This document shows, piece after piece, positions 62,066 to 64,000 of a DNA stretch of 64,000 nucleotides. Numbering within the stretch: the first letter of the stretch is position 1; each line of letters begins with the position of its first letter. This DNA comes from Microvirga sp. VF16 (lineage in GTDB: Bacteria; Pseudomonadota; Alphaproteobacteria; Rhizobiales; Beijerinckiaceae), in contig NZ_CP069354.1 of the NCBI RefSeq assembly GCF_016864375.1, forward strand, positions 248,001 through 312,000. The letters are read 5' to 3'. The notes under the pieces were generated by a model. It was not told where the DNA came from and ran no database searches. It was given only the letters and a program-made list of their open reading frames with translations. The position numbers and the translations under genes were made by a program.

Positions 62066-62971
62066 CTACCAGCTCCCCGAAGCGCCGCCGCCGCCCGACG
62101 ATCCGCCTCCTCCCGAGAAGCCGCCCCCGCCGGACCAGCCTCCACCGCCTCCGGACCATCCGCTTCCGCCCGACCAGCCACCGGTCGTGACGATCCAGGG
62201 ACCGCGGCGCCCGCGCCTGACGCTGCGCGCACGGCCAGCTCCCATCAGGCGGGAGATCAGGAAGAACAGGATCATGAGGATGATGAAGGCGATGACGGGG
62301 TCGATGCTCGTCGTGTTGTCCTCGCGCACTTCCGCCCGGCGATGCCATTCCTCCGCATCGCCGGTGAGGATCGACAGCATGGCATCGACGCCCGCATCGA
62401 TGCCACCGGCGAAATTGCCTTTCTGGAATTGCGGTGCGATGGCCGTGGTGATGATCACCTTGGAGAGTGCATCCGTCAGCGCGCCCTCCAGCCCGTAGCC
62501 CACCTCGATGCGTACCTTCCGCTCCTGCGGCGCGACGAGAAGCAGCGCGCCGTTATCCTTATCCTTCTGGCCGATCTGCCAGTGCCGGAAGAGGCGGTTG
62601 GCATAATCCTCGATTGTGTAGCCTTCGAGGGAGCGCACGGTCGCGACCACCACCTGGTCGCTGGTCTTGTCCTCATGGGCCTTCAGTTTGGCTTCGAGCG
62701 CCGCCCGCTCTTCGGGTTTCAGAAGGTTCGCCGCATCGACCACGCGGCCGGTGAGCTGGGGAAAGGTCTGGGCGAGGGCTGGGAGGGGGAAGAGGAGGAT
62801 GAGGAGGGTTATGACAACAGCAATGAGGAACGCCGTCCTGCTCTCTCCCCCCTTGTGGGGGAGAGTTGGAGAGGGGGGCGTGAGCGCCGGACTTGAACCA
62901 GCATAGCGCCGACACCCCCCTCCCTGGCCCTCCCCCACAAGGGGGGAGGGGAAAGACGGCGTGCCCATCAT
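62066..62971 (-). CDS. TPM-domain secreted protein with glycine-rich tail; N-terminus from a repeat
   Basis: 301 aa. Hydrophobic signal AFLIAVVITLLILLFPLPALA then QTFPQLTGRVVDAANLLKPEERAALEAKL and VVVATVRSLEGYTIEDYANRLFRHWQIG, the TPM domain; a C-terminal transmembrane helix and a Gly/Ser/Trp tail (GGWSGGSGWSGGGGGWSGG). The only in-frame starts (ATG 62971 or 62968, GTG 62938) lie before or within a dispersed repeat, so residues 5 to about 42 are repeat-derived, an unusually long pre-signal segment. Confidence 0.85.
   Translation of the reverse strand: MMGTPSFPSPLVGEGQGGGCRRYAGSSPALTPPSPTLPHKGGESRTAFLIAVVITLLILLFPLPALAQTFPQLTGRVVDAANLLKPEERAALEAKLKAHEDKTSDQVVVATVRSLEGYTIEDYANRLFRHWQIGQKDKDNGALLLVAPQERKVRIEVGYGLEGALTDALSKVIITTAIAPQFQKGNFAGGIDAGVDAMLSILTGDAEEWHRRAEVREDNTTSIDPVIAFIILMILFFLISRLMGAGRARSVRRGRRGPWIVTTGGWSGGSGWSGGGGGWSGGGGFSGGGGSSGGGGASGSW
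62841..62953. repeat. CCCTCTCC/GGGGAGGGG repeat inside a coding sequence
   Basis: CTCTCTCCCCCCTTGTGGGG, GAGAGTTGGAGAGGGGGGCG, TGAGCGCCGG, GACACCCCCCTCCCTGGCCC and TCCCCCACAAGGGGGGAGGG: a close copy of 57265. It is read in frame as the N-terminus of the TPM protein. Confidence 0.9.
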
Positions 62972-62975
62972 CCGC

Positions 62976-63575
62976 TTAGAACTTCACCTCTGGCGGTCGC
63001 TCTGAGCCCGCCGTGGCCGTAAAGGTCTCCATGGGCTTGGCATCGGGATAGACGATGGCGGCGATCCAGCGGCCGGGGATCGTGCGCAGCTCCGTATTGT
63101 AGGCCTGCACGGCAGAGATGTAGTCGCGCCGCGCCACCGCGATGCGGTTCTCCGTGCCTTCGAGCTGGGATTGCAGGGCGAGGAAGTTGGCGTTCGATTT
63201 CAGCTCCGGATAGCGCTCGACGGTGGCGAGCAGGCGGCCGAGCGCGCCCGAGAGCTGGTTCTGCGCCTCCTGGAACTGCCGGAATTTCTCCGGGTCCGTC
63301 ACGGTGGAAGCATCGACCTGAATCTGCGTGGCCTTTGCCCGGGCTTCCGTTACCTGGGTCAGGACCTCGCGCTCCTGCTGGGCGAAGCCCTTCACGGTTT
63401 CGACGAGGTTGGGGATGAGGTCGGACCGGCGCTGGTACTGGTTCTGCACCTCGCTCCAGGCGGCCTTGGCCTGTTCCTGCAGGGTCGGGACATTGTTGAT
63501 GCCACAGGCGGACAGGCCGAATGCCAGAATCATGCCGGTCAGCGCAACGTGCATCCTTGAAAGCAAAGCCGTCAT
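62976..63575 (-). CDS. lemA: LemA family lipoprotein
   Basis: 199 aa. Lipoprotein-like start (ALTGMILAFGLSACGINN, lipobox LSAC), then the helical LemA core: AWSEVQNQYQRRSDLIPNLVETVKGFAQQEREVLTQVTEARAKA, VERYPELKSNANFLALQSQLEGTENRIAVARRDYISAVQAYN and PGRWIAA. LemA often sits beside TPM proteins, as here. First gene of the leftward operon. Confidence 0.92.
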   Translation of the reverse strand: MTALLSRMHVALTGMILAFGLSACGINNVPTLQEQAKAAWSEVQNQYQRRSDLIPNLVETVKGFAQQEREVLTQVTEARAKATQIQVDASTVTDPEKFRQFQEAQNQLSGALGRLLATVERYPELKSNANFLALQSQLEGTENRIAVARRDYISAVQAYNTELRTIPGRWIAAIVYPDAKPMETFTATAGSERPPEVKF

Positions 63576-63682
63576 GTCTGTCCTTCCCCCGATTCGGATT
63601 TTCGAACCTTTGCTGGGATCAACACATGGAGCAGGGCCCCCGTTTCAACAAGCCGCTTTTCGATGGCCGTGCACATCGCATT

Positions 63683-63772
63683 GCGGCATGATCCCGGCGC
63701 CGCGCATCGACGCCAAAAGTCCGATGCTCAACTCCTTCGTTGGTGCATCGTTCGGGCTTCACGCTGCGCTGG
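63683..63772. repeat. Degenerate GCATCG palindromic repeat
   Basis: Pieces GCATGATCCCGGCGCCGCGC, CCAAAAGTCCGATGCTC and GGTGCATCGTTCGGGCTTCACG correspond to the family at 14876 but pair poorly. It borders the stop of the gene at 63759 and lies in the lemA promoter region. Confidence 0.5.
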
Positions 63773-64000
63773 GATCGGGCCGCCGCGGCTCCCGCCCGGC
63801 GATGAGCCAATAGACGAGGCCCGCCACGGCGCCGGTGAGTCCGAGCACGAGGCTCACATGCAGCTCCGCCGGCGTAGCGATGCGCGCCGACCCGCGCAGG
63901 ATCCACGGCACGGCCGCCGTCAGGATGCCGGTGGCGAGCGCATGCCAGAGCAGGCTCCGCATCCCGAGCACCTCGCTGATGATCGCGATCAGCAGCGGCG
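63759..64000 (-). CDS. C-terminal end of a hypothetical membrane protein (cut by window edge)
   Basis: At least 79 codons, open to the right edge. The visible part has two or three hydrophobic segments (ALATGILTAAVPWILRG and VSLVLGLTGAVAGLVYWLIAG) and a short polar tail. A GTG at 63971 could start a 70-aa protein, but the frame stays open and hydrophobic upstream of it (PLLIAIISEV), so a longer protein is likely. No family recognised. Confidence 0.55.
   Translation of the reverse strand, partial: PLLIAIISEVLGMRSLLWHALATGILTAAVPWILRGSARIATPAELHVSLVLGLTGAVAGLVYWLIAGREPRRPDPSAA

Overview
The window is high-GC, densely packed chromosomal DNA from an alphaproteobacterium of the order Hyphomicrobiales (Rhizobiales), most likely Methylobacteriaceae or a relative such as Microvirga. 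The evidence is the gene content (a divergent acnA/ccm pair, the acpXL very-long-chain fatty acid cluster with lpxXL, a spread leuC/leuD/leuB set, mtaB-dapF) and the many short palindromic intergenic repeats. No prophage, transposase, integrase or CRISPR array was seen. The genus is inference.

Layout. 1-7.1 kb: the start of acnA, then the cytochrome c maturation genes ccmA-ccmB, which are separated from ccmC-ccmD-ccmG by a 3.8-kb block (MarR-GNAT fusion, ArsR regulator with a NIPSNAP/monooxygenase-like pair, M23 peptidase). 7.1-18.4 kb: a lower-GC membrane protein, YaiI, a membrane adenylate cyclase, ispZ/yciB, ftsY, an RluA-type pseudouridine synthase, mtaB-dapF, a TSUP exporter, a secreted GyrI-like protein, a HAD phosphatase and an MBL-fold hydrolase. 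18.4-26.4 kb: a nested palindromic repeat, a possible small RNA, then the translation/secretion block ffh-rpsP-rimM-trmD, with rplS pushed 3.1 kb away by a methyltransferase, a VOC protein, a cysteine-synthase-like enzyme and an HxlR regulator. 26.4-42.1 kb: leuC, leuD, leuB and asd, interleaved with small envelope proteins, poxB, a lytic transglycosylase, a metallophosphoesterase plus kinase-USP pair and a sulfite-oxidase-like enzyme. 42.1-53.6 kb: carbonic anhydrase/dehydratase/DUF429, a CitE-like lyase, a thioredoxin/LON-domain/Trm112 operon, tRNA-Gly, an AceE-like enzyme, an MsbA-like exporter and a tyrosine phosphatase. 53.9-60.6 kb: the acpXL cluster (carrier protein, dehydratase, two ketosynthase-like proteins, SDR, MDR, LpxXL), which builds and attaches the very long acyl chain of lipid A. 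60.7-64 kb: a DUF1223 protein, two TPM-domain proteins, lemA and the end of a membrane protein.

Two things stand out. First, in the acpXL cluster the first of the two ketosynthases has lost its active-site cysteine and one histidine while the second keeps the full triad, which looks like a catalytic/chain-length-factor pair. The SDR and MDR enzymes complete a possible dedicated elongation cycle. Second, at least three families of palindromic intergenic repeats have intruded into coding sequence: they supply protein tails (RluA-type synthase, LpxXL), stop codons (TSUP exporter, metallopeptidase), a ribosome binding site (rimM) and the N-terminus of a TPM protein. Several candidate operators with good dyad symmetry lie next to MarR, ArsR and HxlR regulators and upstream of acpXL.

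All calls rest on reading the sequence and on remembered family features. No database search or folding programme was run.
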